Notes under the pieces: model-generated | Seen by the model: the letters and a program-made list of their open reading frames with translations, nothing else | What the model was told of the DNA's origin: nothing | Databases searched by the model: none | Shown here: piece by piece, positions 44,491-57,000 of the stretch | How positions within the stretch are numbered: the first letter of the stretch is position 1 | How the letters are laid out: every line of letters starts with the position of its first letter | Source of the DNA: Capra hircus | Taxonomy: Eukaryota; Chordata; Mammalia; Artiodactyla; Bovidae | Direction of reading: 5' to 3' | DNA: 64,000 nucleotides | NCBI RefSeq assembly: GCF_001704415.2 | Contig: NC_030831.1 | Location: forward strand, 44,624,134 to 44,688,133 | Translations under genes and position numbers: made by a program

Positions 44491-45664
44491 AAATAGTAAT
44501 GAATAAACTCTAAAAATTATATCTTAGAATCTAAAATTTATTGTAGTCCCTCAGCTGGTGGGGAGTCATTAAGTGCAGAAAGCAGTGGAGGCCAATCTAT
44601 AGGGTCCTAATATATTTGGAAATAAGCGTCATACTTCAACTAGGATATGTCTTTGAAGGTCTGCTTCATGAAAGGAAGGATTTTTGTTCTGGGTGCTCTC
44701 ACAGAGCAGATTTAGAACCAATAGGTAGGAGTGACAAGAAGGCAGAACTTTGTATTAAGAATAGCGGTCTTTTTAAAATAAGTAAAAAGGCTGTCCAAGA
44801 TGAATGAGCTTCCCCAGGAAGACGTCCCCTCCCTCTAGCAGAGGTGCCGAGCACATGTGGTCATGAGCGGGCTCCTTTCTACTCCCGTGGGATGCTGGAT
44901 GACGTAGCACTAAATCGTCTGCCTAAGGTTCTGTGGTCCTCTGTTCCTTTCCAGTCATGGCTTGAATGCTTTTCTTCATTCCCCCGAATAACAGCATCTA
45001 TTACTACAAAGAAAAACACTGCTCTGAAGTTATACGGTAGTGAATTGAATTGTCTAGGGACAGATTAAATCCATTTTATTCTCAGGCAAGTCACAAACTG
45101 TAACTTGGACCTCAGGGGTTTCTAGGTCAGCATAGGGAAGAAAATTAGCAACTCAGCTCAACCAAATTGGTATCAAGCTTAGGAAATTTTTACGTCCTTA
45201 AGTTGGTTATATTAAATGCTTGTGATTAAAAGACTTACAAAAGACTTCATGGGTAATTAAATTGCGTTAAGTGTTATATATGCTTATAACTTAGTCTGAG
45301 TGATTAGTGCCAATATAGGCCGTAAGAATCATAATTCTGGGCTAGATGTATACTGTTTGATACAGTGTGAAAGTCCTGTCATTCCTCAAAAATTTGGCAT
45401 TATCACATTTCCAAGGTGAATATCAAGTGCTTTTTGGGTAATTCTTGGGAAGAAAATGAAATGTTTATTTTATAGGGTCTGTCTCAGAGAGCCTTTAATA
45501 TATTCTTTTCTTGGGCTCATCAGTCTTCTGCCCCAAAGTTAATGAAGTGATAAATTAAAGGCACAGTCCACTCTGGAACAGACTCGGTGTCCCTAGACTT
45601 TTGGTGAGATGAAAACTGGAATCTCAAAGCATCTGCTAACTACCTTTATCACATTACTCACTAC
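44491..45664. other. Unassigned sequence
   Basis: No gene or repeat is recognised. Confidence 0.4.
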
Positions 45665-45800
45665 AGTTTTGGAATATTCCAGTGCCTTGCCTTTCCCATA
45701 ACAGAGTGTGAGCTTCTTGTGATGAGGACTCCTGTTCCATTGGCCTCAATGTCTCTGTATGCCAGCAGAGTGGATGTTCAGCAAATGAGAGAATGGATAA
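45665..45800 (+). mobile_element. L2 LINE 3' end
   Basis: The text aacagagtgtgagcttcttg, caatgtctctgtatgccagc and atgttcagcaaatgagagaa matches a diverged L2 terminus. Confidence 0.55.
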
Positions 45801-47594
45801 TGAAGGTGAATGTCCGTCTCCATTCCCTTGAAGAGAACCCACAGCTGATGTCAGGGTGGCTGGTGGTCTTTAAAATGTGATTTGGGGAGTCCTGAATGCC
45901 TCCGAGCCCAATGTTGGGAACCAAGAGACTGCTAAATGGATAGGACCCCTTTCTAACCACAGAGCTCTGCGTTTATCTCTTTTACATGTTGGGATCCCAT
46001 GTAAAGTTTTATGTAAAAATATTCTGGAAAACACATATACACAAATACTCAGAACATCAGGAAATGCTTTCAGGAGGTGTTTGTGTGCCTGTGTGTATCT
46101 GGTGTGTTGGCTGTTACAGAGCTTGGGGTAAGATACAGTGTTTGCAAGTTTCTTCACTTGGTTTAACTCTCTATTAAGTGTTTTTTTTTTTTTTTTTTTT
46201 CCTTAGTCTGGAAGTGGGCTGGCTACAATACAAACTGCTTCATTAGAGATCTGTCAAGACTAGCTAAGAATTTTATTCATGTTTATCAAGTTTAGGGTGA
46301 TTACCAGGTGTTTTGTTCTTTTCCTTCTAAGGAGATTTGAATTTCCCATTAGTGGATTTATAGTCATCAGTGCTTAACCATATCAGACAATGAATTACCA
46401 TTCAGTAATAAACCTACAGTTTCTAAATTGTTTGCAAACCCCATACAATGTATAGAGAGATGTATTTCACCAAGGACTTGGTTACTTTGACAGTTGCCCC
46501 TGGTGGCTCAAGAAAATCCTGCAGAAATCCTTAGGAATAAGACAAAGACTTCTGGTTCTGTAGTCATCCGCTGTACCTACAAGGAGGTGACAGAGTGATA
46601 AACTGATGGACTCTTATCTCTGCAGAGGGCTGTGTGGAGAGAGATGGGCAGTGTGACATGTGGCTATACTATACCAGTTTGTGGCTTGTGGCTGTGCTAT
46701 ACCAGTTTGTGGCTTTCTTTAAGTGACAGAGGAAGAAGTTTCACTAGGAGTGGGGGGAAAAGAAGAAATAAGCTAGAGGGTTAGCTCAATGGTCAGAGCT
46801 GAACCTGCGCTCCCAAGTGTCTAACTCTGGGCTTTGGTAAGGTAGCTGATCCAGAAGAGGAATTCTCACCTGTGAAGAGTTCAAAGGGCCCGACAATTGG
46901 ATGCTCCCCATGGGAACCTGGATAGATCCCTTCTACTTAACACATTCCACCACCTCCCTTTAAAAAAAACTTTTTCTGTCTTTCTTTCCATGGTAGCTCA
47001 AACTCAGAAACTTCACCTAGCCTGAAACTGATATTTACTATTTAGTACTGGTTCTAAAATCCTCAAATCCCTTGGGAGCCAAAAAAAAAAAAAAAAAAAG
47101 GGTGGAGGGAAGAAGTCCTGATACTTTATTCACACTGCAATATGGTCTTTTCAAAATATGCTCTTTAGTTCTACTGGATAAATAATTTCTTAGAGATGTG
47201 TCAGAAGAGACCCACCTAGATGATCTTGACTCAGATCAAGTTCTCCTGAAGATTCTGATCTTCTAAATGCTTTCTCCTTTGCTTCTACTTTACGTGGGAT
47301 TCAGTGTCTGAAAGTATGTATTGAGAATGGGGAGTAAAAAATTAAAAAATTTATTCTTTCCTATGATTATTCTTATAAAGAAATCTGGTAAAAGCAAAGA
47401 GAAAAAGAAATTGTGTATAGAACTCCCTTTCTTTTTCACCATATGTCATACAGAAATACAGAAATTCACTTAGGGCCACCTTTGTGCTGTCATGGAATGG
47501 GAAAGACTGGCGGTCTTGTATGCACACATTTGTATGCGATTGCCATGAGGATCCTCCTTCCTCATTGGCACCTGACACCGCCTGTGTACCTGTA
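45801..47594. other. Unassigned sequence with homopolymers and a tandem duplication
   Basis: No repeat family or exon is recognised. It contains a T20 run at 46181-46200, an A19 run at 47081-47099 and the 28-base tandem duplication at 46659-46714. Confidence 0.4.
46659..46714. repeat. 28-bp unit duplicated in tandem
   Basis: Units at 46659-46686 and 46687-46714 differ at two of 28 bases (ctatact versus ctgtgct near each start). It is not part of a known repeat. Confidence 0.9.
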
Positions 47595-47602
47595 TGCCAT
47601 CT

Positions 47603-47999
47603 CAGTTCAGTTCAGTTCAGTCACTCAGTTGTGTCCGACTCTTTGCGACCCCATGAATCGCAGCACGCCAGGCCTCCCTGTCCATCACCAACTCCCGGAG
47701 TTCACTCAGACTCACGTCCATCGAGTCAGTGATGCCATCCAGCCATCTCATCCTCGGTCGTCCCCTTCTTCTCCTGCCCCCAATCCCTCCCAGCATCAGA
47801 GTCTTTTCCAATGAGTCAACTCTTTGCATGAGGTGGCCAAAGTACTGGAGTTTCAACTTTAGCATCATTCCTTCCAAAGAAATCCCAGGGTTGATCTCCT
47901 TCAGAATGGACTGGTTGGCTCTCCTTGCAGTCCAAGGGACTCTCAAGAGCCTTCTCCAACACCACAGTTCAAAGGCATCAATTCTTCGGCGCTCAGCCT
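47603..47999 (-). mobile_element. BovB LINE, 5'-truncated (~400 bases), well preserved
   Basis: It runs from the (TTCAG)n-type tail on the left to gcatcaattcttcggcgctc on the right. An 8-base TSD, tgccatct, is at 47595-47602 and 48000-48007. The tail and open frame suggest a younger copy than the BovB at 11.5 kb. Confidence 0.93.
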
Positions 48000-48018
48000 T
48001 GCCATCTAGACCATGCAA
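47617..48018 (-). pseudogene. BovB ORF C-terminal fragment, open to its natural stop
   Basis: The minus-strand frame is open for 133 codons. It reads DAFELWCWRRLLRVPWTARR, then LKEINPGISLEGMMLKLKLQ, GRRRRGRPRMRWLDGITD, and ends VAKSRTQLSD at the natural BovB terminus. It lacks the endonuclease and reverse transcriptase, which lie upstream in an intact element. The first residues before KAERRRIDAF come from the flank, not BovB. It is non-functional by truncation, but its lack of frame breaks marks a fairly recent insertion. Confidence 0.88.
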
Positions 48019-48902
48019 ACAAAGACACCCCAGTTTCTTCGTGGGCTCACTACAGACATTTAATCACAGAAATTACAGATTTTTTACTCTCTACACTTCC
48101 ATCAGAGAAAACCCAAGACTGTTCCTCACTGCTAGCAGATCCTGAAAGTTCTTCAAAAGTAAAAGGAAAATATTCTCTCCAACTCTTCTTTCCCCTCCTC
48201 TCATCCCAGTTGAGAAATAAAACATAAAAGGTACATATTCTTTGGGAGAGACACCTCTGGTTTTTGTTTTTGTGTTGTTTTTTCAAACTAAAGCATCAAC
48301 AACTGATAACGGATTTGTCCCTAAGAAGAGTTTCTGTAGAAGTAACTGAGAAAGAAGACAGGATAGCCTTGTATCCAGCATATTCAGGAGAGGGCAGGCA
48401 CAGATTGAGTGGAAGCTGGGAACCTGGAAAATACAGCATCTCCTGGAATTGCCCAAGCTTGGCCCTGAGATGGTAGAGTAACAGCCTTACCCCACTTGAC
48501 TCTAGATCAGTTTGCCATCGTGCATGCTCTACTTTGTTTAATTGATTTTTTATTTTTCATCTGTTGCTTGCTTTAGGTTGTCCTTTCATTCTAGAATTTT
48601 GGTATTTTTTGTAGTGTCTTTGGGATTACCAATGGATTATTCTTTTTATCTTTTGTACCTCAGTGGTACAAATGAAACGCCTCACTGTTTTTTTTTTTTT
48701 TTTTGGTAAGTACTTGCTGGAACAAAATATTCCCCAGTCTCAACTGTTCAGAAACAGTTTACAAAATTTTTTTTTGAGTCATTTCTTCAAACGTTTTCAA
48801 TAACTTAATACAGATGTCAGGTAAACCAAATTCTATTAATATCAGAAAGTAGGAGAGACATTATAGAACAGAAAGTAGTCAGCCACGTATTTTATAAAAG
48901 TG
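48008..48902. other. Spacer between inverted BovB copies
   Basis: Unassigned sequence with a T17 run at 48688-48704. No gene is recognised. Confidence 0.45.
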
Positions 48903-49424
48903 CCCCTTGGAAGAAAAGCTATGACTGACCTAGACAGCATATTAAAAAGCAGAGACATTACTTTGCTGACAAAGGTCCATCTAGTCAAGGCTATGGTTTT
49001 TCCAGTAATCATTTATGGATGTGAGAGTTGAACCATAAATAATGCTGAGTGCTGAAGAATTGATGCTTTTGAACTGTGGTGTTGGGAGAAGATTCTTGAG
49101 AGTCCCTTGGACTACAAGGAGATCCAACCAGTCCATCCTAAAGGAAATCGGTCCTGAATATTCTTTGGAAGGACTGATGCTGAAGCTGAAATTCCAATAC
49201 TTTGGTCACCTGATGGGAAGAACTGACTCATTGGAAATGACCCTGATGCTGGGAAAAATTGAGGGCAGGTGGAGAAGGGGACGACAGAGGATGAAATGGT
49301 TGGATGGCAGCACCGGCTCGATGGACATGAGTTTGAGCAAGCTCCAGGAGTTGGTGATGGACAGGGAGGCCTGGCCTGCTGCAGTCCATGGAGTCGCAAA
49401 GAGTCGGACACAACTGAGCGACTG
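48903..49424 (+). mobile_element. BovB LINE, 5'-truncated (~520 bases)
   Basis: Plus-strand BovB runs from cttggaagaaaagctatgac, tagacagcatattaaaaagc to gagtcggacacaactgagcg. A frame from 49042 carries SNQSILKEIGPEYSLEGLML and VAKSRTQLSD, but the upstream part has a stop after tgaaccataaataatgctga. It faces the 47603 copy, making an inverted pair. Confidence 0.92.
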
Positions 49425-49674
49425 TGCTGAGGGTGGTAATAGGAAGAGATGGTTTGGAGAAGGTGCAGGGATGGAGGCGTGCCTCCAAGACCCAAGATTG
49501 TCATTTGAATACAGTGCAGAGCATTGCATGGCACTCTGAATGGGGCTTCTGAGACAGCTGTCGCTCACGGTTGGTAACTATCACAGTGGCCTGCTGCAAA
49601 CTGGGCTGCCTGTCCTGTAGTATATGCAAGGAGGCCAATACTGTGATCTCTAATTTCGTCTAACACCTACTTGT

Positions 49675-49790
49675 AGAGACTGCTTTTCAGATTGCAGAAT
49701 TACCTGGGAGCTTTTGAAAAAAAAGTACAGATTCTCAGGATATACTCCAGACCAACTGAATCAGAATTTCTGAGCGTGTGACTGGGGGAA
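49675..49790 (+). mobile_element. MER5A-like DNA transposon relic
   Basis: The text agattgcagaattacctggg, agcttttgaaaaaaaagtac, agattctcagg and tgaatcagaatttctgagcg matches the order of MER5A (non-autonomous hAT-Charlie). The inverted-repeat ends are not preserved. Confidence 0.65.
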
Positions 49791-51094
49791 ACACACACTC
49801 ACATACAAACATGCACATGTGCACACATTTTTACATTCCCCGGGTAGGCAGGTGAGCAGCAGCATGGGAAACAGAGGGAATGGACAGAGAGCTTACCCTT
49901 GTCAGTGGGCCAAGAGCAGCTGTCCAATCTAGTAGGTTCCCCTTAAATGCCTGGGGCTCTGCAAATGGGCATTATTCATCTGGGGCCTCAGGCAGAGATG
50001 GGATCTCCATGCATCTAGACATGAGGGTGGTGGGGACAGAGCCCCCCCAAGTGAGAAGGACTCATACACAGAGGAGCCTATTACTCTCCAGCCTCCCTTG
50101 GGCTCCCTGGGACCAAGCCTTGCCTGGGAAAGTCAGCTGAGGGTGGAGGCAGCTTTGTGCCCTGCATTCTCATCAGCATGTGACCCTTCCGGTTCTTATC
50201 AGAATCTGTGGGTACTTCCTGCTGACAGGCCTCCCAAGGGGCAACAGAAACAGTAGCCTGCTGGGAAGGGAATGGAGGAGAAGCTCTGTATTGTGGATTC
50301 AGTATCAGTTCTGTGGTTTCCCCCCAAGGGATAAATATTGTGCTTTGCAGCTTATATGATGGAATAGACTTCCTATGTGTATGATTCCAGGAAGAGAGTT
50401 AATAAAACCTCCTGATACCTTGCCTCCATGGCAGCATTTATTTGTCTAGCAGTGAGGCTGTGTGCTGTTCATACAGTACTGGTGTTAGGTTGACATTTGC
50501 TTTGACCTTTAAACTTTCTGCTTCCTCCTTCTCCGTCCTCTCCCCGACCCACCTCCCCGCCTCCTGTTGTTCTTCAGCAAGTGAGTTTGATCTTCTGTGA
50601 CCTGGGCTTTTCCACAGGTTGACTCTCCCAGGCTTGGATGGGGTGGGGTGCAGGCTTTTCCTCTTTTCTCTGCACAAAGGTCATCGTATGACTGTAAAAT
50701 TATTGTCTGGTGGCAGCACAAGCAGCATTTCTCATGTGGGGAGTGTGGAGAGCTTGTTTATTCTTTAAATAAGAAAAGGAAAAGAAAACACCTCCAGAAT
50801 CCACATCTGCTGTGGGCTGTGCAGGGCTGGGCTTCCCCCCTTGGCTGCAAGAAGGCCCGCTGCTCCTTGGACCCTGGCCCCAGCCCAGCAGGGATGGGGA
50901 GCTGCATCTCTAGGGAGGCTGGTGCTTGTCAGGGGAGGAACATTCTTGGCTCCGAGGCATCTTCAGGACCTGGGGGTATTTTCATAAGGGTGTAACCCCA
51001 GGGCTAAAGGAAAATTCCACTCTTGGGAAGTCTGATAGTTCTGTTCTTGGTCGTCTTCTCAAGTTGCTGTGTGTTGTGCTTTTAACTCTCAGGC
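49791..51094. other. Unassigned repeat-poor sequence
   Basis: No exon or repeat is recognised apart from an imperfect CA-rich stretch at 49792-49830. A 132-codon plus-strand frame at 50597-50995 has no recognisable domain. Confidence 0.4.
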
Positions 51095-51285
51095 TTTGCA
51101 CTGGGACTGACAGGGTTTGAATTCAGCTCTACTGACTAACCTTAGATGGGTTATGTAGTGTTTCTCCACCTCGATTTTCTCATCCATTCAGTGGGATTCA
51201 TGGGGTTATCTTGAGAATTAAATATCATGATACATATATAAATGCATGGAATAATAGCTGGCATAGAATAGGCACCGAAAGCATG
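51095..51285 (+). mobile_element. MIR SINE, nearly complete
   Basis: The text acagggtttgaattcagctc, tagatgggttatgtagtgtt, ctcgattttctcatccattc and atcttgagaattaaatatca follows MIR from its B-box to the 3' region. Confidence 0.85.
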
Positions 51286-51551
51286 TTAGACCCCAATTTT
51301 ATGATTTGTCCTTAAGTATCTCTTACGTAAAAGAATCTTTGATTCTATTTGTATTTTTAGAATGCAGTTGAGCTTTTGAAAATGTGGATTTCCGTGTAGA
51401 AATATCTAGGGGGGGTTCATGTGTTCTTTAAATTCCTTTTGCTTTCATCATGTCTGTTGAAGACAAGAGGTGCTTTCTTCCTGCAGATCCAGGTCTGCTG
51501 CGGTCTCTCCTCTTCCTCCCTCTTCTACTCATCTACTCTTACTATTGAATA

Positions 51552-51862
51552 GTGAAAGTTGCTCAGTCGTGTCCGACACTTTGCGACTCCATGGACTATG
51601 CGGTCCATGGAATTCTCCAGGCCAGAATCCTGGAGTGGGTAGCTGTTCCCTTCTCCAGGGGATCTTCCCAACCCAGGGACTGAACCCAGGTCTCCCACAT
51701 TGTAGGCCAGTTCTTTACCAGCTGAGCCACAAGGGAAGCCCGAGAATCCTGGAGTGGGTAGCTGTTCCCTTCTCCAGTGGATCTTCCCAACCCAGGAATA
51801 GAACCGAGGTCTCCTGCATTGCAGGCGGATTGCTTACCAACTGAGCTATCAGGGAAGCCCGC
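51552..51862 (-). mobile_element. Bov-tA SINE with duplicated tRNA-like head
   Basis: It has the same architecture as 41523-41835: Bov-A body, head ending accagctgagccacaaggga, then a second head unit ending accaactgagctatcaggga. The 10-base TSD ctattgaata at 51542-51551 and 51863-51872 encloses both heads. Confidence 0.94.
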
Positions 51863-51872
51863 CTATTGAATA

Positions 51873-53019
51873 AGGGGTCATAATTATCCATCTGTAGCCT
51901 ACAGCGACTTTTTAAAAAGTTGTAGACTGTGGAGGAAGCCTGCTCACCAAGGTGCTCCTAGGTTTCCTGCCTATAGAATAGACTCACCCAGCTCTCCCTG
52001 CTGGTATTTCTTATGCTCTGAGCAGTCTTCCTTAGAGAGAACACATCCATGGAGGGAGACCTTGATGGCTTCACCCCTAACCTGTGCGTCTTAATTGCAG
52101 ATATGCCCTCAAAGATATGCCTCATGGGAAGGCTGGCTCAGGCTAGGCACGAAGGAAAGGGTAAGAAGGAGATCCGAGCAGAGCTGCCAACTGGGGAGGA
52201 TTGTGCAGGTTACCAGGCGGTTGCCACTGTGGACAGCAGGCTGAGATTTCGTTTTAATACATCTGTGCTGCATCAGCAGAAAATTGTTTTCTTCTTGCTC
52301 TCAGAATGTAGAGTAGTGATAGTTGGGATGTCTTGGAACCTCACTCCTTCAGTGCTTATCCCTGACTGACGGGAACCAAAACCAACAAATAAGTAAACAA
52401 ATGTCAGTCCAGCTGCTTAGGGGCCTGCAGAATATCTCAGGCTAGCTGAGGAGAATGTGTGGTCTTAAGCTAGGTTCATACTTCAGATTCTAAGTAAATA
52501 ATACTATTTCTCTCTCTCCATTTCCCCCTACTCTTTCTGGATGTGTATGTATTTGTTTTTTTCTTGGCATGGCCTGATGAGGAAAAAAGGCAGAGCTCTT
52601 GGATGACATGATAACATACTTTCCTATCCCTCCTATCTTTCCTATCCCTCCATGACCACTTCTCATAAGATAACATGGTCATTGAATCAGGTTGAAAACA
52701 AAAGTCTGAGCCAGTGGTAGATCATAGTTATTGAGGGGTAAGGTGAGAAGGAAGAGGGAGGGCCTGAGATTTATGTGCTAACTTGGGTTGAAAATGTGCT
52801 TGGTTTGCTGTAGGCGGTGGCTGTGACTTTGAAGCTGTTCTTATTAAAAGGAGGATAGTCTTTACTGCCTCCTTAGATGTAGGCATGAGTTTCAGCAGTT
52901 AGGGGAATTTCAGTTGGAATCAGGGGTTAGGGTACGGAAAACTCCTTCTATCCAGGGAGCTTCAGTGAAACATATGGTATGACTTCTGTCATTGGAAGTA
53001 CCCTCTAGAAGAGTGTGTT

Positions 53020-53020
<1 letters not shown>
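51873..53020. other. Unassigned sequence
   Basis: No repeat family or exon is recognised. A plus-strand frame of 106 codons at 52049-52369 has no recognisable feature. Short ctatccctcc repeats occur near 52620-52652. Confidence 0.4.

Positions 53021-53059
<39 letters not shown>
53021..53059. repeat. (GT)19 microsatellite
   Basis: Thirty-nine bases of uninterrupted GT repeat. Confidence 0.97.
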
Positions 53060-53060
<1 letters not shown>

Positions 53061-53779
53061 CCTGGATGTGTGCACCATGTAAAAGACCTACGGAGACATT
53101 CTGATGACCTGCCTCTGATCTTCACCCCTTGCCAACATGAGCATTCAGGGAACCACTGGTGTTTATGATGTTCACTAGGTAGGACATATGCAGGAGATTA
53201 GCAAGAGTTGTCATGCAGAATGTGGCTTGTGAGTAGATGATTTGTGGATATGGAGGGACTGCCTGGGACTATGGAAACTTGAAGCCGGAGGTAACTTGAG
53301 GGTCATCTAATCACATTCCTCTACAGGCATTCTGGAAGATACTCTTCAACCTCGGCTTGAAAAATGTTAAGCAATCCAAGAGAGTCCAAGCCAGGAATTG
53401 ACCCTGGGTCGTCTGATCCCAGAATTCATACTCCTGACATTTAGGCATCCAGACAAATGATAGTAACCTCTCAATCTGGGTGAATCACATATCCCTAGGT
53501 ACTTAAAATGAATTCATGGGATTCTACATTTTTACTTGGGTTTTATTTTAAGTCAAATCACTTCAAAGTTGGCACAGTGCTTTGCAGAGAGGATAATGAC
53601 AAGGTCTCTGGAGGTAAATTTAGAATTTTTTTTTAACTTTCCTGAAAATGCTAATGAGAAACTCTGAGAATGCCAATACTTCCAATCAGTGCACCTTGCC
53701 TTTCTACTGAGATTCTTGCCAGAAATTAAAACCCTTGGCCTGTGACCTGGATCATTTTTCTTTTAATTGCTATTGGAAA
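53060..53779. other. Unassigned sequence
   Basis: No gene or repeat family is assigned. Confidence 0.4.
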
Positions 53780-54035
53780 GTGATTACAGTACTTATTCAT
53801 TCAAAATATTTTTGACCAGTTACTTTATACAGGCTCTGTAAAAGGTCCTCCAGATATAAATTTGAATAAAATGCTCTTCCTCTCCTCAAAGGAGTCACCA
53901 TCTTCTGGGAGAGACAACATGGATATTTCTGTGTGACAAATGCAGTTAGCAGGATACATGAGGTGCTGTGGGAACAGAGCCTGGGAAGCCAGGAAGGTTT
54001 CCAGAGGAGGTAATATAAGGTTATGAAGTCTAGAC
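53780..54035 (-). mobile_element. L2 LINE 3' part
   Basis: Reversed L2: cttattcattcaaaatattt, cagatataaatttgaataaa, ttcctctcctcaaaggagtc and aggaaggtttccagaggagg. Confidence 0.7.
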
Positions 54036-57000
54036 TCCTCTCTCTTTCTCACTTGTGTGCCTATAAGAATTCAGTGCTCAAATTTTTGGTTACTTTTGTC
54101 TGACATCAGTTCCTCTTCAGCTGTGTTTTCAACACATGAACTAAGCACAACTTTTGTCTACCTTAGTGTCTCCCCTCTTTTCTATAGTAGTTTTATTTTA
54201 CCTCTTAATTCCCTTACTCAATCCAAGTAATTAGGATGGAGCTTAATTTTCAAATTTAAATCAATTGAGGAATTCCCAAGCTTGGAAAGCTTTTTTATGG
54301 GAACACATTAACTTTTGACCGTTTCTTCATTATCTTACCCTGAAAAATAATGAGTTGTAGATATTGAACTTAAAATGATGGAATTGGAGACTACCAGGTT
54401 TGGAAGGGTCATGAAAGGCCATCTTACCGAGTGCTTGTGTATTATATGTGATGCATCTCTCACCTAGGTGAGGCTAGCTCAGTCACTCAGCTAGTTAGGC
54501 TTGGGTGGATCTCTGCTCAGACCACTTTCTTTTTGATCCCCATCAGTTTGATCTCTACCTAAACTGTTTGGATTGTGGTCACCTCTAGAATGATCTTGAT
54601 TCTATCTCTTAAGTGCCCTTCAATATTCAATGAATAAGTCCATTTTAAGTGAATGGCTGTTTACTTACACTGCTCTTTTATCTCTTATGAAGTTGTGAGG
54701 TATGATCATCTATGCAATGCTTCCCTGTCAATTAGGAGGGATAGCATGATAGGCAGTGAGGCCTGGACATTATGTCAAGAAGCTCTTTTTTAGAGCCCTG
54801 TCACCACTGGTCTTTTCTCCCTCCTCCCCAGTCCATGGTAAGTAGGCACCCAGCCCCGAGTGTTCGCATTCGGTTGCTCCTGGTTGACGTCAAGAAATCA
54901 GGGCCCTAGCTCTTTGCTCCATAGCACAGCCCATGCTTTCAGTGGATGGCCATTCAGACCTAGCCTTGATTGATTTTTTTCCTAAAAAGGCCAAAGAGAA
55001 TATGATTTCCAAACTAGACAGAATCTACTCTTATTTTATTTAGCAGCACTGTGAGGTAGGGACTGTCAGGATAAGACTCTATCTAGAAAGTAAGAAACTC
55101 TCAAAGCCAGAGGGAGAGGACATTTCATGGTAAATATTTAAGCTCCTGGGCTCCAGGGCAATTGGAAAGTACGTGTTAAGAAGCTTTCCTCTCTCCCTCT
55201 AATTCCCTGTATTTATCACTTGAGCTGTGCCATTTGGGCTTATTCTTTAGGCTTAAAGAAGTCCTGCCTTTTAATCTGTTAGCTAAGGGGGAAAAAATGT
55301 AAAGAAATATAAAACATCCTAAATAATGGCAGTGAGAGATAAAATTCTGGGGGGACATTCAATGCTCAGATGTCCCTAACCTGAACAAGTGTATTCAAAG
55401 AGGCCCAGCTCTGATGCTGATCAGTTTAGTAGAGGGGATACTTGGTACAGGATCAGGAGAACTTGGGACCGGTCCTGGCTATTCTCCTTACACTTTTTCT
55501 GTTTGTACCTCCATTTCCACCCTGGAAATTTTTTCTTAGACTGCATCCCAGGAGGCCAGGAGGAGACAAGGAGTATAGAAATGCTTTAGAAGTCAAAATG
55601 TGGGCAGTGGAAACCTGGCATAACTGTGGGCTCCTCAGGCCAACATCATCCTGGTGTTGGTGCTTTTTCAGTGTGGAGTTCTGCCTTCTCTCTCCTCCCA
55701 AATACAGGAGAAACTGAAGATTAAAATGTGAGATGGCTTGCCCAGTATGTCCCCACTTAAAAGTGCAGAACTGGGTTACACACTCAGCTCAGACTCTCTG
55801 AAAGGTGGACTCAGCGTCTGGCAGTTGATAATCATCCCCGCAGCATGGACTGTATGTTGTGGTCGTTACGGTCACCCTTACGGTTACGCCTTGCTTCTGC
55901 GTGGCCCTCACGTTGCTTCTGGCCCAGCGCTGTCCAGCCTGTGTGTCCTTGTCAGGTGGAGAGAGCCATACCTCCATACCTCCTGCTGTTCTGCCCTGTC
56001 CTTCAGACGAGGCATCCTTTCCCTCGGGCTTCTTGAGCTGGTAAACTGAGTACACAGGAGGCTCCTGGACACTAGTTAGGAGAAAAGCAGGGACTTGTGA
56101 TAAGCTGAAATAGGCCCCTTTTGGGGCCAGTGATAAAAGTCTGATTTCTCAAACACTTTGTCAGTTGGTGCAGAACGGCACTGATTAGTACTTTCCATGG
56201 AGAAGCAAAAGCTGGGGGAAAGCCCTCCCGATTCTGAGCTTGATTATTATATTTACAATCTGAGCAAACTTTTGGAATGTCACCAGCAGATTCCCTGGGG
56301 CATAGTAATCAAGTTCCTTGTGTGTGGATGGGCTGGGGGCGGGCTAGTGTGTGCTCCAAAGCGCCCTTATCTTCCAGGCCCCCTCCTTCCCGTCTCCCTG
56401 AAGGACACAGTGCCAAGACTTGAGTTGTTTAGTTTGGCTTGAGTTTGGGGGCATGGATACTGAGCTGGCCTGGAGGAAGCCCACTTGCTGATTGCTTGAC
56501 TCAAAGTCAAAGTCTAATAGCCTCTGGGAAACAGAGCCAGCTCTCCTCCTGTCCCTCTTTTCATTTTCAGGTGACAAGCGGCTAGTGCCCCAAGACCTGG
56601 AGGTCCACTCAGCAGACGGTTAGAGCTGGGAGGAACTCCTAATCATTCATCAGTTTCCCTCGAATTTTGTTCTGAGCACTTTGTAAACTTGGACTCAGTG
56701 TTGAAAGGTTCCTCAGAAGTTTGCTAGTGAGAAGTTGGGATCACTTGTCTGGCATATCCATAAAGAATGCTCAAGCACGGAATCCTAAGTATTCTTTACT
56801 TGTATCACTTGATTTTCTTTACTGGATCTTGTGAATTTTACTAAGAACACGATTTTTTAAGACGCCAGTAGTTTATCTTTTCTGGGATCAGATGTGGAAT
56901 TTTCTTATGTTGGCACATCCAGGGGTGAGATAGTATACTTTTCCAATAAGTGAGTCACTTTCTTTTATTCTCCAAAGTTCTTACTCTAGTTCTTGGCCCT

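Noticed and set aside
49042..49539. 165-codon plus-strand frame as a functional protein
   Set aside because: It is the C-terminal end of a truncated BovB ORF running past its natural stop position into flank.
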